Notes: generated by a model not told the origin, from the letters alone. A DNA stretch of 64,000 bases from Kribbella antibiotica (GCF_004349055.1 NZ_SMKX01000007.1:57251-121250), one strand, 5' to 3'. Numbered from the stretch's first letter, positions 8,800 to 17,476 are shown. Numbers and translations are program-made.

Positions 8800-10116
8800 C
8801 CCGAACGCCAGCTTGTTGTCCAGGATCGGCGTCCAGTCCTTCGCGAACGAGACTCCGACCGTGAGCAGGACACCGACCGCCGTACCGAGTAGTCCACCGA
8901 GCAGTCCCACGATCACACTCTCGACCAGGAACTGCGCGGCAATGTGTCGTCGCGCGGCGCCCAGGGCTCGGCGCAGGCCTATCTCGCCGATCCGTTCCAG
9001 CACCGAGAGCAGCGTGACGTTGGCGATGCCGAGACCGCCGACGAGCAGTGCGACCGCGCCGAGCAGCAGGAACAGCGCGTTCAGGTCGCCCTCGACGCCC
9101 TTGCGGACGGCGCCCTGCTTCGGCGGGGAGTCGACCTTGAGCGTGCTCGGGTCGTTCGGCGCGATCGCCTTCGGTGCCTGACCGGCGATCAGCTGCGCGG
9201 CGCCGACCGAGGTGCGGATCTCGATCGCGTCCGGCGCCTTCAGCTTGTACGCCGCCTTCGCCGTACCGTTCGGCATGATCACCGCGTCGTTGAGCTCGGC
9301 GCGACCGGAGACCGAGTCGAGGATGCCGATCACGGTGTAGGCCTCGTCGCCGATGAACACGGCCGGCTGGGAGTCGACCCGGTTGATCCCGAGCCGCTCG
9401 GCCGCATGCTTGCCGAGGACAACGACCTTGTCACCGCGCTGGTCGTGCCCGGCGTCGAAGAACTTGCCGGTCTTCAGCACGGCGCGAATCGCGTCGAACA
9501 GACCGGCCGAGCCGGCCATCACGGTCAGCGCCTTGCCCTCGCCGCCGTTCAGACCGGCCACACTGCTGACCAGGTCGGAGCCGACGTCGAGCGTGCTCAC
9601 GGTGCCGACCGCGTCGACGCCGTTCAGGTGGTCGAGCCGGTCGGGTGCGTCCCACGGCAGCTCGGCCGCCGCTTCACCCTCCTGCCCGTTCTTGTCGCCC
9701 GGCTCGACGACCACTCGGGTCGCCTGCGCGAGGTCGAACTTCTGACTGATCTGCCCGGCGGCGGTCTGCCCGAGACCGACGGTTCCGACGAGAGCTGCCA
9801 CGCCGAGGACTGTGCCGAGAGTAGTCAGGATCAGGCGGGTAGGACGAGCCGCAACGCCCGCCAACGCCTCGTCCAGGACGTCGCGCACCGCCGGCCTGGA
9901 ACGACGCCCGGAACCGACGACTGTCGGATCGGGACGAGCGGACTCGGCGTGAGAGGAGTGCGCCGAGGAACCGCGGCTGATCAGGCGGGCGAGGGCGACC
10001 CGGGGGCGTTTGCGCCGCGATCTCGGGGCCGGCGACGTCGACGAGGACGCCGCCGGCTCCGAGGTGGACGGCCCGCCGGTGGGAGAGTCCGGGGGGCCTG
10101 CTGGTGGGGTCACCAC
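8701..10116 (-). CDS. MacB/FtsX-like ABC transporter permease
   Basis: A 471-aa permease. A Ser/Pro/Arg-rich cytoplasmic N-terminus (~1-90) precedes TM1 (LILTTLGTVLGVAALVGTVG), a large extracellular MacB-type core domain (about 120-340), and three C-terminal helices with the FtsX signature GGLGIANVTLLSVLERIGEIGLRRALGA. The GTG start overlaps the ATPase stop (TGGTGA), so translation is coupled. With the ATPase, adaptor and lipoprotein upstream it forms a tripartite-like export or mechanotransmission system. The extended disordered N-terminus is unusual for MacB-type permeases. Confidence 0.88.
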   Translation of the reverse strand: MVTPPAGPPDSPTGGPSTSEPAASSSTSPAPRSRRKRPRVALARLISRGSSAHSSHAESARPDPTVVGSGRRSRPAVRDVLDEALAGVAARPTRLILTTLGTVLGVAALVGTVGLGQTAAGQISQKFDLAQATRVVVEPGDKNGQEGEAAAELPWDAPDRLDHLNGVDAVGTVSTLDVGSDLVSSVAGLNGGEGKALTVMAGSAGLFDAIRAVLKTGKFFDAGHDQRGDKVVVLGKHAAERLGINRVDSQPAVFIGDEAYTVIGILDSVSGRAELNDAVIMPNGTAKAAYKLKAPDAIEIRTSVGAAQLIAGQAPKAIAPNDPSTLKVDSPPKQGAVRKGVEGDLNALFLLLGAVALLVGGLGIANVTLLSVLERIGEIGLRRALGAARRHIAAQFLVESVIVGLLGGLLGTAVGVLLTVGVSFAKDWTPILDNKLAFGSPLLGAVIGLIAGTYPAWKASAIQPITALRGA

Positions 10117-10820
10117 TGGAGAGTCCCGTCGACGATGCGGACGCGGCGTTGAGCACGCTCGCTGACGTGGTCGTCATGGGTGATGACGGCCAGTGTCATA
10201 CCGCCGGCGTGGAGTTCGTCGAACAGTTCGAGGATGGCCTCGGCGTTCACGCTGTCCAGGTTTCCGGTCGGTTCGTCGGCGAGCAGCAGGCTCGGTTCGG
10301 CGACCAGGGCGCGGGCGATGGCGACGCGTTGGCGCTCACCGCCGGACAGCGTGGTCGGTCCGAAGTCCATCCGGTGCGACAGGCCGACGCGCTCGAGCGC
10401 AACCCGGGCCCGCGCCATCCGCTCGCGACGCGGAACTCCGACGTACACCATGGAGAGCGCCACATTCTCGAGCACGGTCCGGTGGGCGAGCAGGTGGAAC
10501 GACTGGAAGACGAATCCGATCCGCTCACCCCGCAGTACGGCGCGTCGTCGTTCCTTCAGGCTCATCGTGTCCACGCCGTCGAGGCGGTAGATGCCACTGC
10601 TCGGGTTGTCCAGCAGGCCGAGCAGGTGCAGCAGCGTGGACTTGCCCGAACCGGACGGCCCGACGATCGACAGGTACTCGCCCTGCCGGATCACGAGGTC
10701 GACGTCCCGGATCGCTTCCACTTCGGGTGGTCCGGGGAAGACGCGCCGGACGCCGATCATCTCGACGACCGGCGCCGGGAGCGCGACCGCGACCGGTGAC
10801 ATCTCGAGCGCGGTGCTCAT
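10110..10820 (-). CDS. ABC transporter ATP-binding protein (MacB/LolD type)
   Basis: A 236-aa ATPase of the MacB/LolD/FtsE group. Walker A is GPSGSGKST (near residue 55), the Q-loop FVFQSFHLL, the signature LSGGERQR, Walker B LLLADEPTGNLD, and the H-loop ITHDDH. It powers the FtsX-like permease encoded next. It overlaps the adaptor stop by four bases and the permease start by seven. All ATPase motifs are intact. Confidence 0.92.
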   Translation of the reverse strand: MSTALEMSPVAVALPAPVVEMIGVRRVFPGPPEVEAIRDVDLVIRQGEYLSIVGPSGSGKSTLLHLLGLLDNPSSGIYRLDGVDTMSLKERRRAVLRGERIGFVFQSFHLLAHRTVLENVALSMVYVGVPRRERMARARVALERVGLSHRMDFGPTTLSGGERQRVAIARALVAEPSLLLADEPTGNLDSVNAEAILELFDELHAGGMTLAVITHDDHVSERAQRRVRIVDGTLQW

Positions 10821-12112
10821 TTTCCGACCACTACTTGATCGCCTTCGTCCAGCTTGGCCCCACCGGTGGGCTCAACGGCAGCGAACCCGTCCGCCGACAG
10901 ACCGACCTTGACTCCGACCAGCTCGGTCTTGCCGTTGCGCACGGCCTCGACCCGCGAACCGCCGTCCGATCCGGCCGAGAGCGCGGCGACCGGCACGGTC
11001 AGCACCTTGCCGTTCGTGCTCTTCACCGGGATCGTCACCTTCACGTTCGCGTCCCGGAGCTGCTCGAGCTGCTTGCCGTTGAGCTTGTCCGGTCCGACCA
11101 CGACGTCGTACGAGTCGCCCTTGCGGGTCAGGCGCTTGACCTTCGCCTTGACCGTCGAGCCGTCGCCCAGCGTCAGCTCGGCGACCATGCCCACCTTCAG
11201 GTGCTCGGCGGACGCGGCGTCGACCTTGAGCGAGACGACCAGGGCCGCGCCGCTGGCCGACATCACCGCGCCACTCGCCGTACCGCCGCGCTCGACGTTG
11301 ACCTTGTCGACCCGCCGCGGCAGCGACTTCACGTACACGATCTCGGAGACCGGCAGCGGAGTCGCCGCCTTGAGCTCGGCGTCTTCCTGAGCCTCGCGGG
11401 CGTCCTGCAAAGCCTCCTTGGCGTCGGTGACCGCGCCCTTCTGGACCGTCAGGTCGGGCGCCTTGGCCTTCTTGGCTTGAGCGAGCTGCGACTGCGCCAT
11501 CCGCAGCGCCTTCTTCGCCGCATCCGTGTTCTTCTTGGCCCCGTCGACCGCATCCTTGAGCTGCTGGTCCGCCTCCGGCGCGTCGTACCCGGCCTGCTCA
11601 TACAGCTCCCGTACGGCGCGCGCCGTACCGGTGTCGTATTTGCCGTCAACGCTGCCCGGGTCGAACCCGAGCCGGTCGAGCGTCTTCTCCAGCTGCAGCA
11701 CGTCGGGTCCCTTGCTGCCCGGCGAGAGCGCGCGGTACATCGGCAGCACGCCGGCCAGCGCGATGACGGGCCGGCCGGTGATCTCCAGCAGCGCCTTGCC
11801 TTCGGCGATCGACGAACCGACCGCCGGGACCTTCCCGGTCACGATCGCCGGGGTGGTCAGGCCGCTGGTCTCGACCCGGATGTTCACCGCACCGTCGAAC
11901 GACGCGTCACCGCGGCCGACGACCTTGCTGGCCAGCGCCTTCTTCTCGACCGGCACCGTGATCTGAGACGCCTTCGGCGCGGCCGTCTTGGCGGCCGCGT
12001 CCTCCGGCGAGGTGATCCGGGCACCGGCCACGACGCCGACCCCGAGCGAGCTGGCCGCGAGCGCGGCCACCCCGACCAGGATCTGGCGCCGCGACTTGGG
12101 TCCTGCGGTCAT
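10817..12112 (-). CDS. Efflux adaptor (HlyD/MacA-like) with peptidoglycan-binding domain
   Basis: A 431-aa envelope protein. An N-terminal membrane anchor (RRQILVGVAALAASSLGVGV) is followed by a barrel/lipoyl-like segment. A peptidoglycan_binding_1 module follows (LSPGSKGPDVLQLEKTLDRLG, near residue 130), then a Lys/Ala-rich coiled coil (~200-265), then MacA-type beta-barrel domains. It probably joins the permease to the cell wall. The upstream frame is open, but ATG 12112 is chosen because it overlaps the lipoprotein stop (ATGA) and precedes the anchor. Gram-positive MacA-like adaptors carrying a wall-binding module are common in actinomycetes. Confidence 0.82.
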   Translation of the reverse strand: MTAGPKSRRQILVGVAALAASSLGVGVVAGARITSPEDAAAKTAAPKASQITVPVEKKALASKVVGRGDASFDGAVNIRVETSGLTTPAIVTGKVPAVGSSIAEGKALLEITGRPVIALAGVLPMYRALSPGSKGPDVLQLEKTLDRLGFDPGSVDGKYDTGTARAVRELYEQAGYDAPEADQQLKDAVDGAKKNTDAAKKALRMAQSQLAQAKKAKAPDLTVQKGAVTDAKEALQDAREAQEDAELKAATPLPVSEIVYVKSLPRRVDKVNVERGGTASGAVMSASGAALVVSLKVDAASAEHLKVGMVAELTLGDGSTVKAKVKRLTRKGDSYDVVVGPDKLNGKQLEQLRDANVKVTIPVKSTNGKVLTVPVAALSAGSDGGSRVEAVRNGKTELVGVKVGLSADGFAAVEPTGGAKLDEGDQVVVGK

Positions 12113-13167
12113 CGGTTCGCCATTCCGTCCCGGTACGCCTCGAGCTCCGCCTTGTGCTGGGCGACGAACTCCTTCTCCAGCGCGTACTGGACCGTCTTGA
12201 ACGGCTCGTCGAACGCCTTGGCCTTGCACTTCTGGTCGGCGACCGCGAGCTCGGTCTCGGCCTTGCGCAGCTCACCGAGCTTGGCCGCGTCGACCTTGTC
12301 GAACGACGGCGGTCCGCCGATGGTGACGTTCGCGTTGTCGCCCTTGCCCGGCTGCTCCGGCTTGGTCCCGAGAAGCCCGTCAAGCTTCTTCTGGATCGAC
12401 CCGCGAGCGTCCTCCAGCTTGGTGAAGCCCGTGTGACCGCTGTCGGCCAGGCAGTCCGACCAGGCCTTGGTCGCGTCGACGACCCGCTGGTCGTTGTTGA
12501 CCCGCTTGTTCAGCGCTTCCAGGTCCTTGAACAGCGCGTCGTACTTCTTGAAGTCGTCCTGGTTCTTCGACATGTCGCCGTACGCCTCGTTGAAGGCCTT
12601 GCCCCGGCAGCCGACGTCCTGCGGCTTGCCCGAGCCGTTCGGCCCGATCGCGATCGCCGTACCGCTCCCGGCGCCCTTGCCGTTCAGTGCGTCGTCGTAC
12701 GCCGTCTGCGCCGTCTTGGACAGGGCGTCCCGGACCTTCTTGTTCGGGTTGCTCGCGTCGTCCTCGGAATTGGCCTTGGACCAGTCGATGGTGCTGATCC
12801 CGTAGCCGTACTGCTCGGCGAACTTGTCCTTTGGCAGATCGAATGCCTCGGCGAACTTCCCCTTCTGCTTCTGCTCCGGCGGAACCGCGATGTACTCGAA
12901 GCCGGCCGTCTTCATACAGCCGACGATCGATTCCTCGACCTTGCGCTGTTTGGCCAGGTCCTCCTCGGTCGTCTGCCCCGAGCCGACCGACCGGGTGGCC
13001 GCCATCATGCCGCCGCCGGCACTGATGAACCCATCGCCCATGTACTCCGCAAGCGGGCTCTTGTCGCTCTTGCTGTCGCCGGCGACCGGCGCCTTGTCCT
13101 GGTTGTTTCCGCAGGCTGCCAGCGCCAGAACGGCCAGGGCGGCAAGTGCGGTCCGTGAGGTTCTCAT
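12109..13167 (-). CDS. Lipoprotein, first gene of the export operon
   Basis: A 352-aa lipoprotein: Arg-rich n-region, hydrophobic core and lipobox LALAAC (cleavage before the Cys near residue 19). The mature protein is Lys/Asp-rich, probably helical, and has several spaced cysteines (VGCMKTAGF, VGCRGKAFN, SDCLADSG, DQKCKAKAF). I do not recognise a named domain. The start at 13167 is chosen because the signal peptide begins there. It heads an operon with the adaptor, ATPase and permease and lies divergent to the two-component system, so it may bind the exported or sensed compound. Confidence 0.8.
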   Translation of the reverse strand: MRTSRTALAALAVLALAACGNNQDKAPVAGDSKSDKSPLAEYMGDGFISAGGGMMAATRSVGSGQTTEEDLAKQRKVEESIVGCMKTAGFEYIAVPPEQKQKGKFAEAFDLPKDKFAEQYGYGISTIDWSKANSEDDASNPNKKVRDALSKTAQTAYDDALNGKGAGSGTAIAIGPNGSGKPQDVGCRGKAFNEAYGDMSKNQDDFKKYDALFKDLEALNKRVNNDQRVVDATKAWSDCLADSGHTGFTKLEDARGSIQKKLDGLLGTKPEQPGKGDNANVTIGGPPSFDKVDAAKLGELRKAETELAVADQKCKAKAFDEPFKTVQYALEKEFVAQHKAELEAYRDGMANR

Positions 13168-13189
13168 GGCGTGGAGCGTGCCGCGCGGG

Positions 13190-13211
13190 CTGTGAAGAAC
13201 CTGTGAAGGAC
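13190..13211. promoter_or_regulatory. Tandem 11-bp repeats, candidate OmpR-family binding site
   Basis: CTGTGAAGAAC (13190-13200) is followed directly by CTGTGAAGGAC (13201-13211), ten of eleven bases identical. OmpR/PhoB-type regulators bind as head-to-tail dimers to repeats spaced 11 bp. The site sits between the lipoprotein start and the response-regulator start, where it could control both operons. Confidence 0.6.
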
Positions 13212-13279
13212 CGATATGCACCCGATGCTCTTAGTCGTTCTTCATCGGATTCTCATGATCTTGCCGGACATTGGGGGAC

Positions 13280-13966
13280 ATGCCTGCGCGGATATTGGTT
13301 GCCGAAGACGACATCAAGCAGGCGGAGCTGATCCGGCGCTACCTGGAGCGGGAGGGCCATCTGACCGTCGTCGTGCACGACGGGCGGGCCGCCATCGACG
13401 AGGCCCGGCGGCGCAGCCCCGACCTGCTCGTGCTCGATGTGATGATGCCGAAGGTGGACGGTCTGGACGTCTGCCGCGTGCTCCGGGCGGATGGCGACGT
13501 ACCGATCATCATGCTGACTGCGCGATCGACCGAGGACGATCTGCTGCTCGGGCTGGATCTGGGCGCGGACGACTACATGACCAAGCCCTACAACCCGCGG
13601 GAGCTGGTTGCTCGGGTGCGGACCGTACTGCGCCGGACCCGGAGCCGCGGTGAGGGCGAGGTGTACCGGGTTGGTGATCTGGAGATTGATCCGAGCCGGC
13701 ACGAGGTTCGGCTGAGCGGTGAGCTGGTTGAGGTGACGCCGGCCGAGTTCAAAATCCTCGCTTGCCTGGCGGCGTCGCCGGGGCGGGCGTTCTCGCGGCA
13801 GCAGTTGCTGGAGCACGCGTTCGGGTTCGACCACTACGTGTTCGACCGGACGATCGACGTCCACGTGATGAACCTGCGGAAGAAGTTCGGTGGGTCGGCC
13901 TACCTGAAAACGGTGTACGGCGTGGGCTACAAGCTGACCGACAAGGTGGTGTCCGATGCGTCGTAG
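13280..13966 (+). CDS. OmpR-family response regulator
   Basis: A 228-aa two-component regulator. The receiver domain has the acidic pair EDD, the phosphoacceptor Asp53 in LLVLDVMMPKVDG, the conserved Thr in IIMLTARS and Lys in YMTKPYNP. The C-terminal winged helix ends with DRTIDVHVMNLRKKFGG and TVYGVGYKL. ATG 13280 is preferred over a TTG three codons earlier because GGGGGA lies just upstream. It overlaps the kinase gene by 11 bp. Its likely targets are its own operon and the divergent export operon. Confidence 0.92.
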   Translation: MPARILVAEDDIKQAELIRRYLEREGHLTVVVHDGRAAIDEARRRSPDLLVLDVMMPKVDGLDVCRVLRADGDVPIIMLTARSTEDDLLLGLDLGADDYMTKPYNPRELVARVRTVLRRTRSRGEGEVYRVGDLEIDPSRHEVRLSGELVEVTPAEFKILACLAASPGRAFSRQQLLEHAFGFDHYVFDRTIDVHVMNLRKKFGGSAYLKTVYGVGYKLTDKVVSDAS

Positions 13967-15827
13967 TCTGCTGATCCGGTTCCTGGGGCTGTCCCTGGCG
14001 GTCGCGCTCGGGGCGGTGCTGGCGACCGCGGTGATCGCGACGTACAGCACTCGCGAGAAGCTGCAGGGCGAGATCGACGCCAACACGGGCCAGTTGCAGA
14101 GCGACGGCCAGGTGTACGCCGAGCTCAGCGACTACGCGATGAATCACCCCAGCTGGTCCGGTGTCGACAAGGAGGTCCGTCGACTCGCCGACGAGACCGG
14201 GCGCCGGATCGCGCTGCTCCAGCCCGACGGAACCGTGATCGCGGATTCGGCCCGGATGCTCGGTGCCGCACCGGAGCTCCCTTCGGTGCCGGCGGCAACC
14301 ATCGACGCCCGGGACTCGGGCGGTGCGGTGTTCGCCGGCACCTCCGGGATCGCCGCCGCACGGTCGACCGCCGTTCCGATGATGCCGATGGCCACTGTCA
14401 CCCGGGCCTCCTTCTCGTACTACGACGCCCAATGGGGCCTCAGTGACTCGGAGAAAGAACAACGCAAGCTGATTGCCGACGAGGCGAACCGCTGCTACCA
14501 AGCCATCGGGTCCGGGGCATCGATCTCCCTGACCGCTGGGCGGCCGCTGCTCGCCATGAACTTCGAGGCGTCGGACGGCGCGAGTGTGCGGCCGTCGGCA
14601 CCGCTGTCGGTGGAGTCCGGCGGAACCCCGGACCCCTGCTACCGCGCCGAGCTGTACGCGCCGAGTGCCAAGGCGAAGCTGGTCAACGACGACCAGGTCC
14701 GGCGGGCGTCGGATTGCCTGACGGCCACAGGTGTTCCGTTCCGCCGTGCCACCTCGGCTGATGGCCTGCAGGTGGTGACCGCACTCGACGGTTACCAGGA
14801 CATGGACGGCCAGTTCAACCAGTGCGCGACCACCGCTCAGTCGCAGGCCATCACGCCGTACGTGGCGCCGCAGGCAAAGCTGTACCTGGGCTCGGCGAGC
14901 ACGTTCAACGTGTTCTCCGGTGAAGGAATGCTCCGTACGGCGGCCACCGCGCTCGGCGTGATGCTGATCGCGGCCGTGGTGATGCTGCTGACCGGCCGGC
15001 GGCTGGTGCGGCCGATCGTCGCGCTGACCGGGGCGGCGCAGCGGATGCGGAACGGCGATCATGCCGCCCGGGTCCCGGTGACCGGCAAGGACGAGGTGGC
15101 GCGGCTCGGGCACGCGTTCAACGCCATGGCCGAATCGATCCAGCGAGCCGACTTCCAGCGGAAGGCGATGGTGAGTGATGTCGCCCATGAACTCCGAACC
15201 CCCTTGGCCAACATCAAGGGCTACCTGGTCGCGTCGGAGGACGGCGTCGTACCGCTCGACGCCGAGCTGGTCACGTCGCTGCTGGAGGAGACCAGCCTCC
15301 TCGAACACCTCGTCGCCGACCTGCAGGACCTCGCCCTGGCTGACGCCGGCATGCTCCGCCTGCACCCGGCCCCGCGGGACCTGAGCGAACTCGCCCAGCA
15401 GGTCGTCCTCGCGCATCGGCCGGCCGCTGAAACTGCTGGCGTGGCCCTGACGGCCAACGTTCCGGCGGAGGCCGTTGCCTCGGTCGACAGCTCGCGGATG
15501 CGGCAGGCACTCGGCAACCTGGTCTCCAACGCGATCCGCTTCACGCCGACCGGCGGCACCGTGGTGGTCGGGGTCCGGCGGGTTCCCGACGGCTACAACC
15601 TCACCGTCACCGACAACGGCGCCGGGATCGCCGAGAAGCACCTTCCGCATCTCTTCGACCGCTTCTACCGCGCCGAGCAGTCGCGCAGCCGCTCTACCGG
15701 CGGCAGCGGTCTGGGTCTTGCCATCACCAAACACCTGGCCGAGGCGCACCGCGGCCGGATCACGGTGACGAGCAAACTAGGCGAGGGCTCCGTCTTCACG
15801 CTCTGGATCCCGGCAGATCCGCGCTAG
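13956..15827 (+). CDS. Sensor histidine kinase with large extracellular domain
   Basis: A 623-aa membrane kinase. TM1 is at about residues 9-29, then an extracellular sensor of about 290 residues containing several Cys, TM2 (~331-350), HAMP (RRLVRPIVALTGAAQRMRNG), HisKA with His411 in DVAHELRTPLANIKGYL, and an HATPase_c domain with N (LVSNAIRFTP), G1 (VTDNGAGI), F (LFDRFYRAEQ) and G2 (GSGLGLAITKHL) boxes. All catalytic motifs are intact. Kinases next to MacB-like exporters often sense cell-wall stress or antimicrobial peptides; that role here is inference. Confidence 0.92.
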   Translation: MRRSLLIRFLGLSLAVALGAVLATAVIATYSTREKLQGEIDANTGQLQSDGQVYAELSDYAMNHPSWSGVDKEVRRLADETGRRIALLQPDGTVIADSARMLGAAPELPSVPAATIDARDSGGAVFAGTSGIAAARSTAVPMMPMATVTRASFSYYDAQWGLSDSEKEQRKLIADEANRCYQAIGSGASISLTAGRPLLAMNFEASDGASVRPSAPLSVESGGTPDPCYRAELYAPSAKAKLVNDDQVRRASDCLTATGVPFRRATSADGLQVVTALDGYQDMDGQFNQCATTAQSQAITPYVAPQAKLYLGSASTFNVFSGEGMLRTAATALGVMLIAAVVMLLTGRRLVRPIVALTGAAQRMRNGDHAARVPVTGKDEVARLGHAFNAMAESIQRADFQRKAMVSDVAHELRTPLANIKGYLVASEDGVVPLDAELVTSLLEETSLLEHLVADLQDLALADAGMLRLHPAPRDLSELAQQVVLAHRPAAETAGVALTANVPAEAVASVDSSRMRQALGNLVSNAIRFTPTGGTVVVGVRRVPDGYNLTVTDNGAGIAEKHLPHLFDRFYRAEQSRSRSTGGSGLGLAITKHLAEAHRGRITVTSKLGEGSVFTLWIPADPR

Positions 15828-15830
15828 ATA

Positions 15831-15848
15831 GCCGAGCGGAATCTCGGC
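15831..15848 (+). terminator. Weak hairpin after the kinase gene
   Basis: GCCGAG (15831-15836) and CTCGGC (15843-15848) form a 6-bp stem with a six-base loop three bases past the kinase stop. No U-tract follows. It is a plausible but weak terminator before the DndB-like leader. Confidence 0.35.
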
Positions 15849-15896
15849 CGCGCGGAGCTCAACAGGGTCGGGGACACGCCGGACACGCGCGCGTTA

Positions 15897-15945
15897 CCTC
15901 GAGGCAACCATCGATTGCCTCGAGGCGGTGCTAATCTGCCTCGAG
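15897..15945. promoter_or_regulatory. Three helically phased CTCGAG palindromes (operator array)
   Basis: CTCGAG occurs at 15898-15903, 15919-15924 and 15940-15945, each start exactly 21 bp (two helical turns) from the last. Flanks extend the palindrome toward TGCCTCGAGGCA. The first two sites together form a perfect long inverted repeat, CCTCGAGGCAA (15897-15907) and TTGCCTCGAGG (15915-15925). A possible -10, TAATCT (15932-15937), lies between sites two and three, so bound protein would cover the promoter of the DndB-like gene. Confidence 0.65.
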
Positions 15946-15953
15946 ATAGCCAA

Positions 15954-15998
15954 CCGAGGCGGTCCCGACGTCCTAGCCGGGAGAAGGGACCGCCTCGG
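15954..15998 (+). promoter_or_regulatory. Strong leader hairpin upstream of the DndB-like gene
   Basis: CCGAGGCGGTCCC (15954-15966) pairs perfectly with GGGACCGCCTCGG (15986-15998), a 13-bp GC-rich stem with a 19-nt loop. It ends 22 bases before the ATG at 16021. An AAGGAAG ribosome-binding site lies between hairpin and ATG. It could be an attenuator, an mRNA-stability element or a protein-binding site. Confidence 0.6.
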
Positions 15999-16020
15999 CA
16001 AACCAGAAGGAAGTCTAGCC

Positions 16021-17427
16021 ATGGCAATTCCCTTGCAGTTGGGTGGAATCCGCACCGACGACAACAGGTTCACCACCGTTCTCCCGATCTCGATGCTGGT
16101 GGATCTCACGGTCCCCGGCATGGCGTTCGAGCCGAAAGAGGTGGCCGGTGAGAGCTTCGGTCATCTGAACGATCGGGTGGCTGAGCTGATCAAGGCTCGG
16201 GGCGAGATCCAGCGCGAGTTCTTTCATCGCGCAATGAAGACGGTCCGGGTCACTGATCCTGAGACCGGGGAGAAAAGGCCCGAACGCCGGCCGGAAGCCT
16301 GGAGCCCCACGCGCAAGTACCTGAACGCGACCGGCGACCTCCAGCGCTACATCGAAGGCCCGTTCCTCAACACCCCGCCGCTCGAGGCAACCCTGCCCGC
16401 GTTCACCATCTACTGGCCCGAACAGCTGGAGGGCGAGCAGCAGGAGGACTTCAACGCCTATATGGGCGGAGAGTTCCACATCTACACCGTCGATCGGGCC
16501 AAGAAGGCGATGGAGGCCGACGGCGAATCTCGTCTCCTCGCGATTCGCCGTGCGCTGGCCATCAACTCGAAGTTGTCGGGCACCAGGCAGGAGAAGCTCC
16601 GTGCCACGCTAGTTTCTGTCGACGTCATCCACGGCATCCCCACCAAAGCGATGGGACAGATCTATGCCGATCTGAACGGCAAAGGCGTGACCATGACGCG
16701 GAACGAGACCGAGGCCCTCAACATCCGCGACCTGTGGACCCGGGCAGCCAAGGACATCTTCGGGGGCTTGCACGTTCCGTTGGTGACGACCGGACGGACG
16801 GCGACGGCTGTGGCTCAGGTCGAGCACAAGCATCTGGTCATCGGTCAGGCCATCACCATGGTCCGGGGGCTCGGTCTCGGCAGCTTCAGCAAGGCTGTGT
16901 CGAGCTCATCGGTTGATGACGTGATCAAGGACCCGAAGGACTACGACCGGCTGATCGAGGCGGGTATCGCTTGGTTCGGCCACGTGCTGGACCACTTCGA
17001 CGCAGACACGTTGCCCGATGGGACTCGCGACGCTCGCGTGTTCACCGACCAAGGTCGCGTCGTGCGCGCCATGCCGATCAAGGTCGCTCTGGGCGTGATG
17101 GGCAACCCGTGGTTCGAGGTCAACTTGCCGAAGCAGGAGCAGCACAAGCGCTTCCTCCGCGAGATCGACTGGCGCGTCGGGCTGGCGTGGCAGGGCATCG
17201 CGGGCAAGGTCTCGAAGGTGCCGAAGCCGAAGGTCGCCAGCAAGGTCGCCGGGGACACGAGCGAGGACGAGTTCGCCCTCGCGGCGTCGGGAGCGAAGGA
17301 ACTCGGCTCCGCTGCGGTGCGAGCGCTGACGAACCCGGAGACTCTGGCCGGCCGGGCGGTGCGCGGTCTGAAGCCGGACACGGATGTCGATGACGGCGCG
17401 GAGTCCGGCGCCGAGTCTTCGGCCTGA
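16021..17427 (+). CDS. Orphan DndB-family (DGQHR-like) protein
   Basis: A 468-aa protein of the DndB family. Seen features: an N-terminal block (VDLTVPGMAFEPKEV), the DGQHR-derived motif DGESRLLAIRR near residue 163, then VDVIHGIPTKAMGQIYADLN followed by GKGVTMTRNETEALNIRD, the order expected in DndB homologues. The canonical DGQHR is changed to DGESR. DndB proteins repress phosphorothioate DNA-modification (dnd) operons or bind DNA, but no dndA, C, D or E gene is near, so this copy is solitary. An AAGGAAG site precedes the ATG. The last ~45 residues are acidic and low-complexity. The phased operator array upstream suggests tight or self-regulation. Confidence 0.72.
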   Translation: MAIPLQLGGIRTDDNRFTTVLPISMLVDLTVPGMAFEPKEVAGESFGHLNDRVAELIKARGEIQREFFHRAMKTVRVTDPETGEKRPERRPEAWSPTRKYLNATGDLQRYIEGPFLNTPPLEATLPAFTIYWPEQLEGEQQEDFNAYMGGEFHIYTVDRAKKAMEADGESRLLAIRRALAINSKLSGTRQEKLRATLVSVDVIHGIPTKAMGQIYADLNGKGVTMTRNETEALNIRDLWTRAAKDIFGGLHVPLVTTGRTATAVAQVEHKHLVIGQAITMVRGLGLGSFSKAVSSSSVDDVIKDPKDYDRLIEAGIAWFGHVLDHFDADTLPDGTRDARVFTDQGRVVRAMPIKVALGVMGNPWFEVNLPKQEQHKRFLREIDWRVGLAWQGIAGKVSKVPKPKVASKVAGDTSEDEFALAASGAKELGSAAVRALTNPETLAGRAVRGLKPDTDVDDGAESGAESSA

Positions 17428-17476
17428 TCACAGTGGCCTCGCCGTCCGACGACGGCGGGGCCGGTCCAGGCCGCCG

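Noticed and set aside
10193..12436. Open frame of about 747 codons on the plus strand
   Set aside because: It runs antisense through the ABC ATPase and adaptor genes, whose motifs are all complete. Long shadow frames are expected at this GC content.
13749..15749. Long open frame (over 600 codons) on the minus strand
   Set aside because: It is antisense to the histidine kinase and response-regulator genes. Its composition (His, Arg, Gly-rich) is that of a GC-rich shadow, and the kinase motifs on the plus strand are intact.
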